This document shows positions 8,191 through 16,274 of a DNA stretch of 64,000 nucleotides, piece after piece. Numbering within the stretch: the stretch's first letter is position 1; each line of letters begins with the position of its first letter. Both the position numbers and the translations under genes were made by a program. Under the pieces are notes generated by a model. That model saw only the letters and a list, made by a program, of their open reading frames with translations. It did not search any database and was not told the DNA's origin. The DNA lies in contig NZ_QVML01000016.1 in the NCBI RefSeq assembly GCF_010501015.1, positions 40,708 to 104,707 on the forward strand, in the 5' to 3' direction. Source of the DNA: Bacteroides sp. 214 (lineage in GTDB: Bacteria; Bacteroidota; Bacteroidia; Bacteroidales; Bacteroidaceae).

Positions 8191-8198
8191 TATCTTTG
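8191..8198 (+). promoter_or_regulatory. -7 box TATCTTTG pointing into repeat array B
   Basis: A perfect TATCTTTG on the plus strand, just upstream of the URO-D-like start codon and pointing away from it. Transcription from here would cross array B (8278-8377) before reaching the pectate lyase gene at 8617. No ORF lies between. Confidence 0.35.
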
Positions 8199-8277
8199 CT
8201 TTTTAGTGTTGGTTCGTATCTGTAAAGACGGGCAATTTGCGTTTCTGTAACTAAATAAAATGTTACATTTCAAAAAT

Positions 8278-8377
8278 ATGCAGCAAACCACTTAATCGAA
8301 ATGCTGCATTTTGCTTGATTGAAATGCAGCATTTCGGTTAAGTGGTTTGCTGCATTTCGAACTCATCAAATGCAGCA
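8278..8377. repeat. phased palindrome array B (TGCWGCA, period 23 bp, 5 copies)
   Basis: TGCWGCA starts at 8279, 8302, 8325, 8348 and 8371, exactly 23 bp apart, with the centre base alternating A, T, A, T, A. Arms 8278-8311 and 8322-8355 form a 34-bp inverted repeat with a single A/G difference and a 10-base loop. The array lies in a 429-bp gap between divergent genes, and 8302-8481 is a dispersed module found again at 29928-30107. Confidence 0.9.
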
Positions 8378-8481
8378 TTTGTAAAAACAGCCTTACAGTA
8401 CCTTGTGGGTGTGGTTTTTTGTAAATAATTCAGACTTTTCGCAGATGCTGTAGATTTCTTTTATTAAGATAATATTTTACA
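8302..8481 (+). repeat. dispersed 180-bp module, copy 1
   Basis: Collinear, without net insertion or deletion, with 29928-30107 (constant offset 21,626). Shared landmarks are the TGCWGCA words, GTAAATAA at 8421, and an identical 18-mer at 8464-8481 that starts TTAAGATAAT. Confidence 0.85.
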
Positions 8482-8505
8482 TTCATAGTCTCTTTCGGTA
8501 GCCTG

Positions 8506-8513
8506 TATATTTG
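8506..8513 (+). promoter_or_regulatory. possible -7 box TATATTTG of the pectate lyase gene
   Basis: TATATTTG lies 103 bp before the ATG at 8617. No clear -33 box is visible. The leader would be about 100 nt. Confidence 0.4.
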
Positions 8514-8616
8514 CCAATAATAAAAAACACACAATATAGACCAAAAAATACCCTTTGTTACATGAAAGCAAGTCTAACTTTACAGCGTCTTTTATAAATA
8601 ACAACCTTTTTACACG

Positions 8617-10887
8617 ATGAAAATGAAAACATACAAATCTTTTTTTCAGTTTACATGTATTCTCTGTTGCTTAATCACAACATCTTGTATCTCAATTCTT
8701 GCTCAATCCAAAACAGTATGGGTTGTTGGTAATGGAACTTTCACAGAGGGGTCAACAAGTTTAGACGATTTGATAGTATCGTCGACTTGCTCCACGTTTA
8801 GCAGTAATGACTATAGTGCGGCTGTGTCTGCAATCACAGGAGGAATCTCCTCTCGAATTTTTAAGTTCGGTGGAGGTACTTTTACCATGCCACAGGGCTA
8901 TGTCGCGACTAAAGTAACGATTTATGGTTGGCCTCGTAAAACAGGAAGCACCACCATTAATTCAATAACTATTGATGGAGAAAAGAGTACCACTCTTGCT
9001 ACTCCGTATGTGTTTGCAGATTGTGGAGCAGACGTTGCTGCCGGTAATCGTACGGTAGCCAACTGTACGGTTCTTACTCTGTCCGAGATTTCTGAAACAA
9101 ATCCGGCAACATCCTTCAGCGTGGGGATAACCGCCGAAACGCATGCTTTCTGTAAGATTGTCTTATCGCCCAGCGGTGCAGAAATTCCCGATCCGATTTT
9201 AGCTTTTCCGGGAGCCGAAGGACATGGACGATTCACAGTTGGTGGTCGTGGAGGTAACGTTTATCGTGTTACCACATTAGAAGATAACGCATCTTCACAA
9301 CCTCTCATCGAAGGTTCTTTGCGTTGGGCTTTGCAACAAGCCGGTCCGAGAACCATTGTTTTCGACGTTTCCGGAACCATTCAACTAAAGCAAGGATTAG
9401 GAACCGGAGGTGATTATGTAACAATAGCCGGACAAACGGCTCCGGGTAATGGTATTTGTATTGCAGGATTTGGATTTACTATCAGCTCCAATAATGTTAT
9501 TATTCGCTACATTCGCTTCCGACCGGGAGATGAGAGTATGGGAGAACCCGACGGATTGGGTGGTATGGATAAAAGCAATATCATTGTTGATCATTGCTCC
9601 GTTAGTTGGAGTGTAGATGAAGGGCTTTCTGTTTACGGAATGAGAAATTCTACGGTGCAATGGTGTTTAGTATCCGAAGCATTGCGAGTATCTAAACATG
9701 AAAAAGGAACTCACTGCTATGGTGGAAACTGGGGTGGAAATAAAGCTTCCTATCACCATAATATCATTGCGCATTGCGAAAGCAGAACTCCTCGCTTAGG
9801 GCCTCGTGCAGGAACTCAAAAAGATGAATATGTAGATATACGTAATAATGTGTTTTATAATTGGGCAGGCAATGGTTGTTACGGCGGCGAAGGGATGAAC
9901 GTTAATTTAGTCAATAACTACTATAAACCGGGGCCGGCTACAGATCAGGCATCCAGCAAAGTGCAGTACAGAATTGCCGGGATTGGCATTCGCACAACAT
10001 CTTACATAGAAACCTTTCCGGCATTTGCTCCGATGCTGCATGTCTGGGGAAAGTTCTATATTGATGGAAATACGATGGAAGGACATCCGGATGTTACTGC
10101 CGATAATTGGACAAAAGGAGTTTATGAGCAAACAACGAATGGCTCGGGAGTTGATTATACGTGGACACAAACCACCATGGACACCATCCGCTTGGCTAAG
10201 CCTCTTGATGCAGGCGAAATTACTACTCACTCTGCCGACAAGGCGTACGAACAGGTCTTGGCTTATGCCGGATGTTCATTGAGCCGTGATGATGCCGACA
10301 GCCGGATTGTTGAAGATATTCGCGAGCGTAAAGCAAGTTTTACTTCTAGCGGGAATAAACCTGGATTTATTAACACACCTTACGATACCAAACCGGCAAA
10401 TGCTTCTGATGATTGGACTCCATGGCTACCTTCATCTACAGCCACGGCGCCGATTGATACGGATAAAGATGGTATGCCCGACGATTGGGAAGATGCGAAT
10501 GGATTGGATAAAAATAACCCCGCCGACGGCAACTTAACAAACAGTGAGGGATATACTAACTTAGAAATCTATTTGAATAGCTTGGTTAGTAATATAACAG
10601 AAAATCAGAATAAAAACGCCATAACATCTGTGGCTAAAGAAATAACTGCTGATGAGTTGAAGACCACGGCTTATTTTGACAGACAATCAAATACGATTAA
10701 AGTAAACTCAAATGCACTGATTAATAGTATATCTGTTTATAATTTACAAGGAGTATGTATCAACACGCTTCAATGTAACAGCCAGCAGGCTGAGGTTAGT
10801 ACAGGTAACTACAGCTCGATGATTGTAATCGTTAGGGTTAAATATGCTGACGGGCGCGAGTCTAGTGCAAAAGTTATAATATCTTAG
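8617..10887 (+). CDS. secreted pectate lyase (PL1-like) with Ca-binding motif and C-terminal sorting tail
   Basis: A 756-residue exported protein. An N-terminal signal sequence (about 1-30) contains TTSC, a possible lipobox, and ILAQ, a possible signal-peptidase I site. It is followed by a beta-rich domain (about 35-190) and a right-handed beta-helix pectate lyase domain (about 195-560) with FPGAEGHGRFTVGGRGG, NIIVDHCSVSWSVDEG and a later RTPRLGPR segment. Next comes a calcium-binding DTDKDGMPDDWED motif (about 613-630). The tail SVYNLQGVCINTLQ resembles a type IX secretion sorting domain. Its likely role is cleaving pectic polysaccharide outside the cell. No SusC/SusD genes accompany it, so it is not part of a visible polysaccharide utilization locus. 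Confidence 0.85.
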   Translation: MKMKTYKSFFQFTCILCCLITTSCISILAQSKTVWVVGNGTFTEGSTSLDDLIVSSTCSTFSSNDYSAAVSAITGGISSRIFKFGGGTFTMPQGYVATKVTIYGWPRKTGSTTINSITIDGEKSTTLATPYVFADCGADVAAGNRTVANCTVLTLSEISETNPATSFSVGITAETHAFCKIVLSPSGAEIPDPILAFPGAEGHGRFTVGGRGGNVYRVTTLEDNASSQPLIEGSLRWALQQAGPRTIVFDVSGTIQLKQGLGTGGDYVTIAGQTAPGNGICIAGFGFTISSNNVIIRYIRFRPGDESMGEPDGLGGMDKSNIIVDHCSVSWSVDEGLSVYGMRNSTVQWCLVSEALRVSKHEKGTHCYGGNWGGNKASYHHNIIAHCESRTPRLGPRAGTQKDEYVDIRNNVFYNWAGNGCYGGEGMNVNLVNNYYKPGPATDQASSKVQYRIAGIGIRTTSYIETFPAFAPMLHVWGKFYIDGNTMEGHPDVTADNWTKGVYEQTTNGSGVDYTWTQTTMDTIRLAKPLDAGEITTHSADKAYEQVLAYAGCSLSRDDADSRIVEDIRERKASFTSSGNKPGFINTPYDTKPANASDDWTPWLPSSTATAPIDTDKDGMPDDWEDANGLDKNNPADGNLTNSEGYTNLEIYLNSLVSNITENQNKNAITSVAKEITADELKTTAYFDRQSNTIKVNSNALINSISVYNLQGVCINTLQCNSQQAEVSTGNYSSMIVIVRVKYADGRESSAKVIIS

Positions 10888-10941
10888 ATAAAATAACTGC
10901 ACAATAGTTTCTTTTAAATTATTGCATATTTTATGCTGTTT

Positions 10942-11003
10942 TTGCCACGCTGTTGGCAATGTTGTGCCAACGCGTTGGCAAAACATTGCCAATGTGTTGG
11001 CAA
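10942..11003. repeat. phased palindrome array D (TTGSCAA, period 11 bp, 6 copies)
   Basis: The 7-mer occurs at 10942, 10953, 10964, 10975, 10986 and 10997, exactly 11 bp apart, alternating between the GCC and GGC forms so that the full unit is 22 bp. The first and third copies have one changed base each. Bases 10953-10972 and 10973-10992 make a 40-bp palindrome with a single mismatch. It sits between the convergent pectate lyase and alkyltransferase genes and could fold in the RNA of either. Confidence 0.88.
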
Positions 11004-11062
11004 AAAGTCTCTTTTTGCTTATTAAAATAAGGTGTATTTAGCGATTATTTCTTTTCAGATAG

Positions 11063-11605
11063 TTATCGAAGTTTTTCTATCTGCTCTTTTTCGAAATCCA
11101 GTAGCTTCTTCTTTCTCCATATACCTCCGCCGTATCCTGTAAGAGAGCCATCAATACCGATAACCCTGTGACAAGGTAAGATGATGGATATCTTGTTTTT
11201 TCCATTGGCATTGGCTACTGCTCTTACAGAAGAAGGCTTTCCTATCAGTTCGGCTTGTTTGCCGTAAGTTGTTGTCTCTCCGTATGGAATTTTCAATAAA
11301 GAAAGCCATACTTTTTTCTGAAATTCGGTACCTGCCAAGTCCAACGGAATGTCGAAAGTTCTGCGCTTTCCTTTGAAGTATTCATCAAGTTGAGTTTTGA
11401 GTGTGTCAAAGTGCGTACTGTTTCCTTGCACAAGTGGTGCTTTAAATATTTCTTCCAATTGCCGAAGCTCTAAATCTATTAACTTATAGTCGGCAAACTC
11501 AAACATGCATATCCCTTTATTGGTAGCTGCAGTAACCATCAAACCCAATTCGGTTTCTATGTGGGTGATATATAGAACCTGTTTCTCTTTATTCTCTTTT
11601 TCCAT
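11063..11605 (-). CDS. ogt: methylated-DNA--protein-cysteine methyltransferase
   Basis: A 180-residue DNA-repair protein that transfers the alkyl group from O6-alkylguanine onto its own cysteine. The active-site segment LPCHRVIG has the acceptor Cys at about residue 146. The preceding RAVANANGKNKISII provides the helix-turn-helix and Arg finger, and the C-terminal LTGYGGGIWRKKKLL is typical. The variable N-terminal domain (1-90) is present, so length is normal. It lies 44 bp downstream of nudC on the same strand and probably shares its transcript. A second, short alkyltransferase-like gene is at 42423. Confidence 0.95.
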   Translation of the reverse strand: MEKENKEKQVLYITHIETELGLMVTAATNKGICMFEFADYKLIDLELRQLEEIFKAPLVQGNSTHFDTLKTQLDEYFKGKRRTFDIPLDLAGTEFQKKVWLSLLKIPYGETTTYGKQAELIGKPSSVRAVANANGKNKISIILPCHRVIGIDGSLTGYGGGIWRKKKLLDFEKEQIEKLR

Positions 11606-11649
11606 ATTGCATTTTGTTTGTTCCTTTGCAAGTTAGTTATCCGTTTGCA

Positions 11650-12477
11650 CTAAACCCGATGTAAGCGGAAACTTTCAATCATTTCCCAAGTAAGGCTAAC
11701 ATGCGAATCGCCCAACGGCAGCTCTTCCCTGTTTACCCAAACAGCTTCCGTTAGTTCTTTTCCATCCAGATAGGGCGTAGTATTACCATCCACCTCAGCA
11801 AAGAAGCCCATTAACATTGATTCGGAAAAAGCCCAAGGCTGGCTTTTGTAGTAGCGTATGTTTTTTACTTTTAGTCCTACTTCTTCCATCGTTTCTCGCT
11901 TTACTGCTTCTTCAACTGTTTCGGCAATCTCTATAAACCCCGATATGAGACCATAGTGTTTGTATACCGAATTCATGTTTTTGCCTAACAACAATCTTTC
12001 TCCATCTGTAATACCTACAATTACCACAGGGTTGATACGCGGATAAATAATAGAATCACATGCTGTGCAGCACACAGCTCTTTCGTCTTCTTTGGCAACA
12101 GTAAGACTGCCACACTTGCCACAAAATTGGTTGTTCTCGTACCAGTGGCTAAGGTGCATTCCTGTGGCTGCGGCAAAACAAAGCCATTTGGGTTTATGAC
12201 TTCGCAATGAACGTATATCGTGGTAGTATAAATGATTTGTTTCGGGAAGTTTGTCTTGCGAGAGGAAGAATCTCATCTCGTCAATGGCAAAGAGATAGAT
12301 GTACTGCTCGTTGCCGATAGAATATGCTTCTTCTATATTGGCTACGGTAGGTAATTGCAGGTTTGTTCTATTTAACAGCACCTTGCTGTCGTTGTAAACG
12401 AGTAAAAAATCGTTTGCTTTTGGACTGAGAATCTGGTAGTCGGTATTAAGGCGATTGGGAAAAATATCTTGAATCAT
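11650..12477 (-). CDS. nudC: NAD(+) diphosphatase (NudC-type Nudix hydrolase)
   Basis: A 275-residue protein that cleaves NADH or NAD (and NAD caps on RNA in some bacteria) to NMN and AMP. The order is an N-terminal domain (1-115), a four-cysteine zinc ribbon (CGKCG ... CTACD, about 125-150) and a Nudix domain with the box GFIEIAETVEEAVKRE plus EEVG. The NudC signature SQPWAF follows about 15 residues later. A good -7 box lies at 12509-12516 and gives a short leader. It is probably co-transcribed with ogt, linking nucleotide housekeeping with alkylation repair only by position. Confidence 0.93.
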   Translation of the reverse strand: MIQDIFPNRLNTDYQILSPKANDFLLVYNDSKVLLNRTNLQLPTVANIEEAYSIGNEQYIYLFAIDEMRFFLSQDKLPETNHLYYHDIRSLRSHKPKWLCFAAATGMHLSHWYENNQFCGKCGSLTVAKEDERAVCCTACDSIIYPRINPVVIVGITDGERLLLGKNMNSVYKHYGLISGFIEIAETVEEAVKRETMEEVGLKVKNIRYYKSQPWAFSESMLMGFFAEVDGNTTPYLDGKELTEAVWVNREELPLGDSHVSLTWEMIESFRLHRV

Positions 12478-12508
12478 ATTACTACGAAATTGAAACTTTG
12501 TTAGATTG

Positions 12509-12516
12509 CAAAAATA
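12509..12516 (-). promoter_or_regulatory. nudC promoter -7 box
   Basis: TATTTTTG on the minus strand, 32 bp before the nudC ATG. Confidence 0.55.
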
Positions 12517-12595
12517 CAGTTTTTACTAAGAAACTGTTTAATTTTTGCTTGTTCTTTTATTTAGTGCTATTTTTAGGGCGTTTATATTCTTTTTG

Positions 12596-12603
12596 TAACT
12601 TTG
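12596..12603 (+). promoter_or_regulatory. -7 box TAACTTTG directly before the nucleotidyltransferase gene
   Basis: TAACTTTG ends 5 bp before the ATG at 12609, so the transcript would have virtually no leader. TTAG at 12573-12576 sits at the -33 distance but is a poor match. Confidence 0.55.
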
Positions 12604-12608
12604 TTTAT

Positions 12609-13190
12609 ATGGACATACTCAAATACTCACAAGAAATTCAAAAAACAGCCTTCGAAATACTTGAAAACTCCAAACTAATTCAATTGTGGGAAGCTATTGG
12701 AGCCGAAGTATATATGGTTGGGTCAGCGAAAACAGGATTGCTGATACATAAGGATATCGACATCCATGTTTACACTGAAAAAGTTTCCGTTTCGGATAGT
12801 TTTTCGGTTATGGCAAAGCTTGCGGAACGGATGAATCTGACCGAGATTCAATATAAAAACGGGCTTGAAACAGAGGAGGAATGTATTGAATGGCATGCTT
12901 TGTTTGAAGACAAAAACAAGGATTGTTGGAAGTTAGACCTGATACACATCCGTAAGGGCTCTATGTACGATGGCGTGGTTGAGAAAGTAACAGATACAAT
13001 AGCCGGAAAACTAACCCCCGAACTTCGTAAAACGATACTTCAAATAAAGTATGATATGCCAAAAAATGCATTGATTCCAGGGATTGAAGTGTATCATGCA
13101 GTTTTTACAGGAAACGTAAAAACATACGAAGAACTCTTACAATGGCGAAAAACAAATCCGTTAACAAACAGTCTCGGCTGGATGCCTTAA
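12609..13190 (+). CDS. nucleotidyltransferase-fold protein
   Basis: A 193-residue cytoplasmic protein. VGSAKTGLLIHKDIDIHVYT (about residues 37-56) fits the GS...D-x-D signature of the nucleotidyltransferase fold, and a later WKLDLIHI could give the third acidic residue. The open frame extends upstream to 12498, but ATG 12609 is preferred because the -7 box lies immediately before it and the upstream part reads like non-coding AT-rich sequence. The gene is followed after 35 bp by an HD-domain gene, probably in one operon. The acceptor is not known; relatives include antibiotic adenylyltransferases and uncharacterised proteins. Confidence 0.65.
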   Translation: MDILKYSQEIQKTAFEILENSKLIQLWEAIGAEVYMVGSAKTGLLIHKDIDIHVYTEKVSVSDSFSVMAKLAERMNLTEIQYKNGLETEEECIEWHALFEDKNKDCWKLDLIHIRKGSMYDGVVEKVTDTIAGKLTPELRKTILQIKYDMPKNALIPGIEVYHAVFTGNVKTYEELLQWRKTNPLTNSLGWMP

Positions 13191-13225
13191 TAGTATTAAA
13201 TTGTTATAGTAAAAATAGATAGAAT

Positions 13226-13816
13226 ATGTATCCTAATCACCTCATTCAGCAAATTGCTTTTATAAAAGAAATCGACAAGATAAAGTATATTCAACGCAAA
13301 ACAAAGTTGTTCAATAGTGATCGATGCGAAAACGATGCTGAACATTGTTGGCACTTAGCTATGATGGCAATGGTGCTGGCAGAATATGCCAACGAACCTA
13401 TTGATATATTGAAAGTAGTGAAGATGGTACTCATTCACGATGTTGTAGAGATTGATGCCGGCGACACTTTCCTTTATGATACTCGGAAAAGTCACGACAA
13501 TACTGCCGAAGAGCGACTTGCTGCTCAGCGAATATTTGGTTTACTGCCCAGCGAGCTTGCTGCCGAATTAATAGCCTTGTGGGAAGAGTTCGAAGCAGGC
13601 ACCACCCCCGAAGCTAAGTTTGCCAAAGCAATGGATAGACTGGAACCGTTGCTGCAAAACACATCCAATCAGGGTGGTACGTGGAAAGAGTTTGATGTGA
13701 GCTATGACACGGTTTACTTCAATAAACAGGTCATAAGAAAAGGATCTGAAACTATTTGGAAGTATGCAGAGGAACTGATAAATAAAAGTGTTGAGGAAGG
13801 AATTTTGAGGAAATAG
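13226..13816 (+). CDS. HD-domain phosphohydrolase (YfbR/HDDC2-like)
   Basis: A 196-residue protein of the HD superfamily. Metal-binding residues appear in order: DAEHCWHLAMM (His, about 40), LIHDVVEIDAGD (His-Asp, about 72-73) and a downstream Asp in FAKAMDRLEPLL (about 138). This order matches 5'-deoxynucleotidases of the YfbR/HDDC2 group, so dephosphorylation of deoxynucleoside monophosphates is the best guess. It ends one base before the convergent EamA gene begins its stop, so there is no intergenic terminator. It is probably co-transcribed with the nucleotidyltransferase-fold gene. Confidence 0.85.
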   Translation: MYPNHLIQQIAFIKEIDKIKYIQRKTKLFNSDRCENDAEHCWHLAMMAMVLAEYANEPIDILKVVKMVLIHDVVEIDAGDTFLYDTRKSHDNTAEERLAAQRIFGLLPSELAAELIALWEEFEAGTTPEAKFAKAMDRLEPLLQNTSNQGGTWKEFDVSYDTVYFNKQVIRKGSETIWKYAEELINKSVEEGILRK

Positions 13817-14725
13817 CTAAGCTTTTATTTCCTCTCTCGATTTGCTTTGCGTCACTACGTATACCCCTGCAAATATCAACAATGACGCCAGTGCTTTTGT
13901 CCACCCGAATGTTCCGATACCAATAAATACCGAAACCCCGGCTCCTACAATAGGTTGCACATAGTTATACATACTCACGATGGTAGGGCGAAGGCTTTTT
14001 TGCCCTACTACCATTAATATATAAGCAAAGAATGTACCGAACAGTACCACATAACCCACTTGCAACCAAACTTCAACAGGAAAATCTTGATTAAACGTTA
14101 TAGATAAATCATTGTAAGCGATGGGGATAAAACAAATAGCGGCATAGGTAAACATCCACTTCATTAAGGTAATTACATGATAGCGTGCAATTAGTCCTTT
14201 AAAAATGGTAAGATAACAGGCGAAGCTGAACTGCGCCACGAGTACCAGTAAATCTCCCCAGATATTACCCGATGTACCCGCATCTCCATGACTGAATAGT
14301 ATCAACATTACCGCACCAATAGCACCTAAAATAACACCTAATGCTTTTGTTGTTGTAATCGGCTCTTTTAAGAACAAGGCAGCCAATATCATTGTGATAA
14401 TAGGGAGAAAGGTCGTTATGATAGACGCATCTACCGGTGTAGTGAGCGATAACCCGAATATAAATACGCCTTGGTTGAACACAATGCTCATTAGCGCGGC
14501 AAAGAAAATCAATAGATAATCGCGCTTACTTATTTGCTCTTTTACACCCAAAGGAGAAACAAGCCAGAAGCAAACCGCGGCACCCACCATGCGCATGGCA
14601 GCAAGAGATAAATTTGAGATGCCGGCATCCATTGCAAGCTTGCCTACAGGAGCCATGAGCCCCCATATGGCAGCGGCGACTAAAAGAGCAAGGTGAGCTT
14701 TTAAGTTTTTGAGGTTCAAGGACAT
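13817..14725 (-). CDS. EamA/DMT-superfamily transporter
   Basis: A 302-residue inner-membrane protein with ten hydrophobic helices in two EamA repeats (about 10-145 and 155-295), including AALIWGLMAPVGKLAM early in repeat 1 and PIVGAGVSVFIG in repeat 2. Such proteins export amino acids, nucleosides or other metabolites; the substrate cannot be read from sequence. The start at 14725 is preferred over 14752 because the -7 box TACTTTTG (14757-14750) overlaps the latter. A MATE exporter gene lies just upstream on the same strand but has its own start region. Confidence 0.88.
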   Translation of the reverse strand: MSLNLKNLKAHLALLVAAAIWGLMAPVGKLAMDAGISNLSLAAMRMVGAAVCFWLVSPLGVKEQISKRDYLLIFFAALMSIVFNQGVFIFGLSLTTPVDASIITTFLPIITMILAALFLKEPITTTKALGVILGAIGAVMLILFSHGDAGTSGNIWGDLLVLVAQFSFACYLTIFKGLIARYHVITLMKWMFTYAAICFIPIAYNDLSITFNQDFPVEVWLQVGYVVLFGTFFAYILMVVGQKSLRPTIVSMYNYVQPIVGAGVSVFIGIGTFGWTKALASLLIFAGVYVVTQSKSREEIKA

Positions 14726-14749
14726 TGTGCTACAGATTATGATTGGCGG

Positions 14750-14757
14750 CAAAAGTA
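14750..14757 (-). promoter_or_regulatory. -7 box TACTTTTG of the EamA gene
   Basis: Minus-strand TACTTTTG, 25 bp before the ATG at 14725. It overlaps the alternative ATG at 14752 and so decides the start. Confidence 0.6.
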
Positions 14758-14777
14758 AGAAATAAACAGATACCGCT

Positions 14778-16121
14778 TCATCTTTTCTTGTACAAATATA
14801 CCCCTATAACAACCATAGTAGTTAGTATTTCGGATAGGGGCATGGCAAGCCATATACCTACCGACTCCAATAGCTTTGGCATAATGATGAAGCTTGGTAT
14901 TAAAAACACGAAACCTCGTAGCAGCGCGAAAGCGGTTGCTATCTTTATTCTTTCCAGACTTTGGTAGTAACCAATAACCGATAGGTTGACAATGAAAAAG
15001 ATAAACCCCACGGCAAAGTAAGGAAAACCGTCAATAGCTATTTGAGAAGAGGCGTTGCCGGGTGCAAGAAAAAGCCCTACCAAAAGGTCGGGGAAAAAGA
15101 CAAAGATGCTTGTTACAATTGTTCCGCAAACGATGGCGGTAAAAAGAGATATTCTTCCCGTTGATACTACACGGGTTAATTGCTGTGCACCAAAATTATA
15201 ACTGATAATGGGTTGTGCCGATTGCGCAATGGCATTGCCTACCATAAATACAAATGGAATATAATAACAACCGATGCCGAATGCACCCACACCGTCATCG
15301 CCCAGATAACGCATGAAAATCTGATTACCAACAAACATCAATGTAGCAAGTGTAGCCTCTCCCAAAAATGCCGATGACCCGATGCGACATTGGTAATTAA
15401 TGTTACGAATGGAGAGCTTTAGACTGTTCTTACTCCATTTAAGAGGATGCAGGCGCAGTGTACGCGCAAAGAAAAGCAGGTAAGTAATAGCAATGACACC
15501 ACCTATCACAATGCTTATGGTAGTGGCGAGAGCCGCTCCCTTTACGCCCCAACCCAACGGGAAAATAAATAACCAGTCCAGTATTACATTAACAAAAGCC
15601 GTAATCATACTACACCACATAGCCAATTGTGGAGCACCATCTAACCGGATAATAAATAGAGAAATAGCAATCCACATCTGAAAGGTCAGCGCGGGGACAA
15701 ACCACAATAGATACTCTTTTACTTGGGGCAGAAGGTGTTGTGACGAACCAAGCAATAGAGCCGTTTGATCCACGAAAATCATTATAATGATAGAGGGAAT
15801 AAGTGTAATTAACGTAACGAAAAATAGTGCTTGCGTTACATTAAGACGAGCTACTTTTACTTTGTTTCTTGATAAGTGTATAGATGCTACCACTGAGCTA
15901 CCAAAACCTACCATCAATCCCACTCCTGTAAATAGCATTAACAGCGGAATACAAAGATTTACTGCGGCAATACCATCACTACCAACGCCATGTCCTACAA
16001 ATATCCCATCAATGGCCGTAACCGCAGACATGCTGAGCATTCCTAATAGTGTAGGCACAAATAATTTTCTAAACAGAGTGGAAACTTTTAACGTTCCCAA
16101 GTCAATAGCATCTCTTTCCAT
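14778..16121 (-). CDS. MATE family efflux transporter
   Basis: A 447-residue inner-membrane protein with about 12 helices arranged as two homologous halves, as in the DinF/NorM-type multidrug and toxic-compound extrusion family. Family-like segments are PTLLGMLSMSAVTAIDGIFVGHG at the N-terminus and NAIAQSAQPIISYNFGAQ after the midpoint. It uses an ion gradient to expel cationic drugs or metabolites; the true substrate is unknown. A candidate -7 box at 16243-16250 would give a leader of about 115 nt that contains the strong hairpin at 16144-16183, so attenuation is possible. Confidence 0.9.
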   Translation of the reverse strand: MERDAIDLGTLKVSTLFRKLFVPTLLGMLSMSAVTAIDGIFVGHGVGSDGIAAVNLCIPLLMLFTGVGLMVGFGSSVVASIHLSRNKVKVARLNVTQALFFVTLITLIPSIIIMIFVDQTALLLGSSQHLLPQVKEYLLWFVPALTFQMWIAISLFIIRLDGAPQLAMWCSMITAFVNVILDWLFIFPLGWGVKGAALATTISIVIGGVIAITYLLFFARTLRLHPLKWSKNSLKLSIRNINYQCRIGSSAFLGEATLATLMFVGNQIFMRYLGDDGVGAFGIGCYYIPFVFMVGNAIAQSAQPIISYNFGAQQLTRVVSTGRISLFTAIVCGTIVTSIFVFFPDLLVGLFLAPGNASSQIAIDGFPYFAVGFIFFIVNLSVIGYYQSLERIKIATAFALLRGFVFLIPSFIIMPKLLESVGIWLAMPLSEILTTMVVIGVYLYKKR

Positions 16122-16143
16122 ATTCTTAATCTATTCAAAAAAA

Positions 16144-16183
16144 CCGGATAAGCTGATTGGTTTTACCCAGTCATCTTATCCGG
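16144..16183 (-). terminator. terminator hairpin between the barrel protein and MATE genes
   Basis: CCGGATAAG (16144-16152) pairs with CTTATCCGG (16175-16183). On the minus strand a run of seven T follows. It can end the barrel-protein transcript, or act as an attenuator if transcription starts near 16238. Confidence 0.8.
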
Positions 16184-16242
16184 CTTTTTCTTCGCCCTCC
16201 GATGAGGTTACACAACTTTTTGGTTGTTTATTATTTCGGGCG

Positions 16243-16250
16243 CAAAGGTA
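16243..16250 (-). promoter_or_regulatory. possible MATE promoter -7 box TACCTTTG
   Basis: Minus-strand TACCTTTG, followed downstream by the terminator-like hairpin and then the MATE start codon. Confidence 0.5.
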
Positions 16251-16274
16251 GAATTTATGTTTGGAACATGCAAA

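Noticed and set aside
16141..16240. A known riboswitch in the MATE leader
   Set aside because: I could not match the leader to guanidine, Mn, FMN or other MATE-associated motifs; only the terminator-like hairpin is supported.
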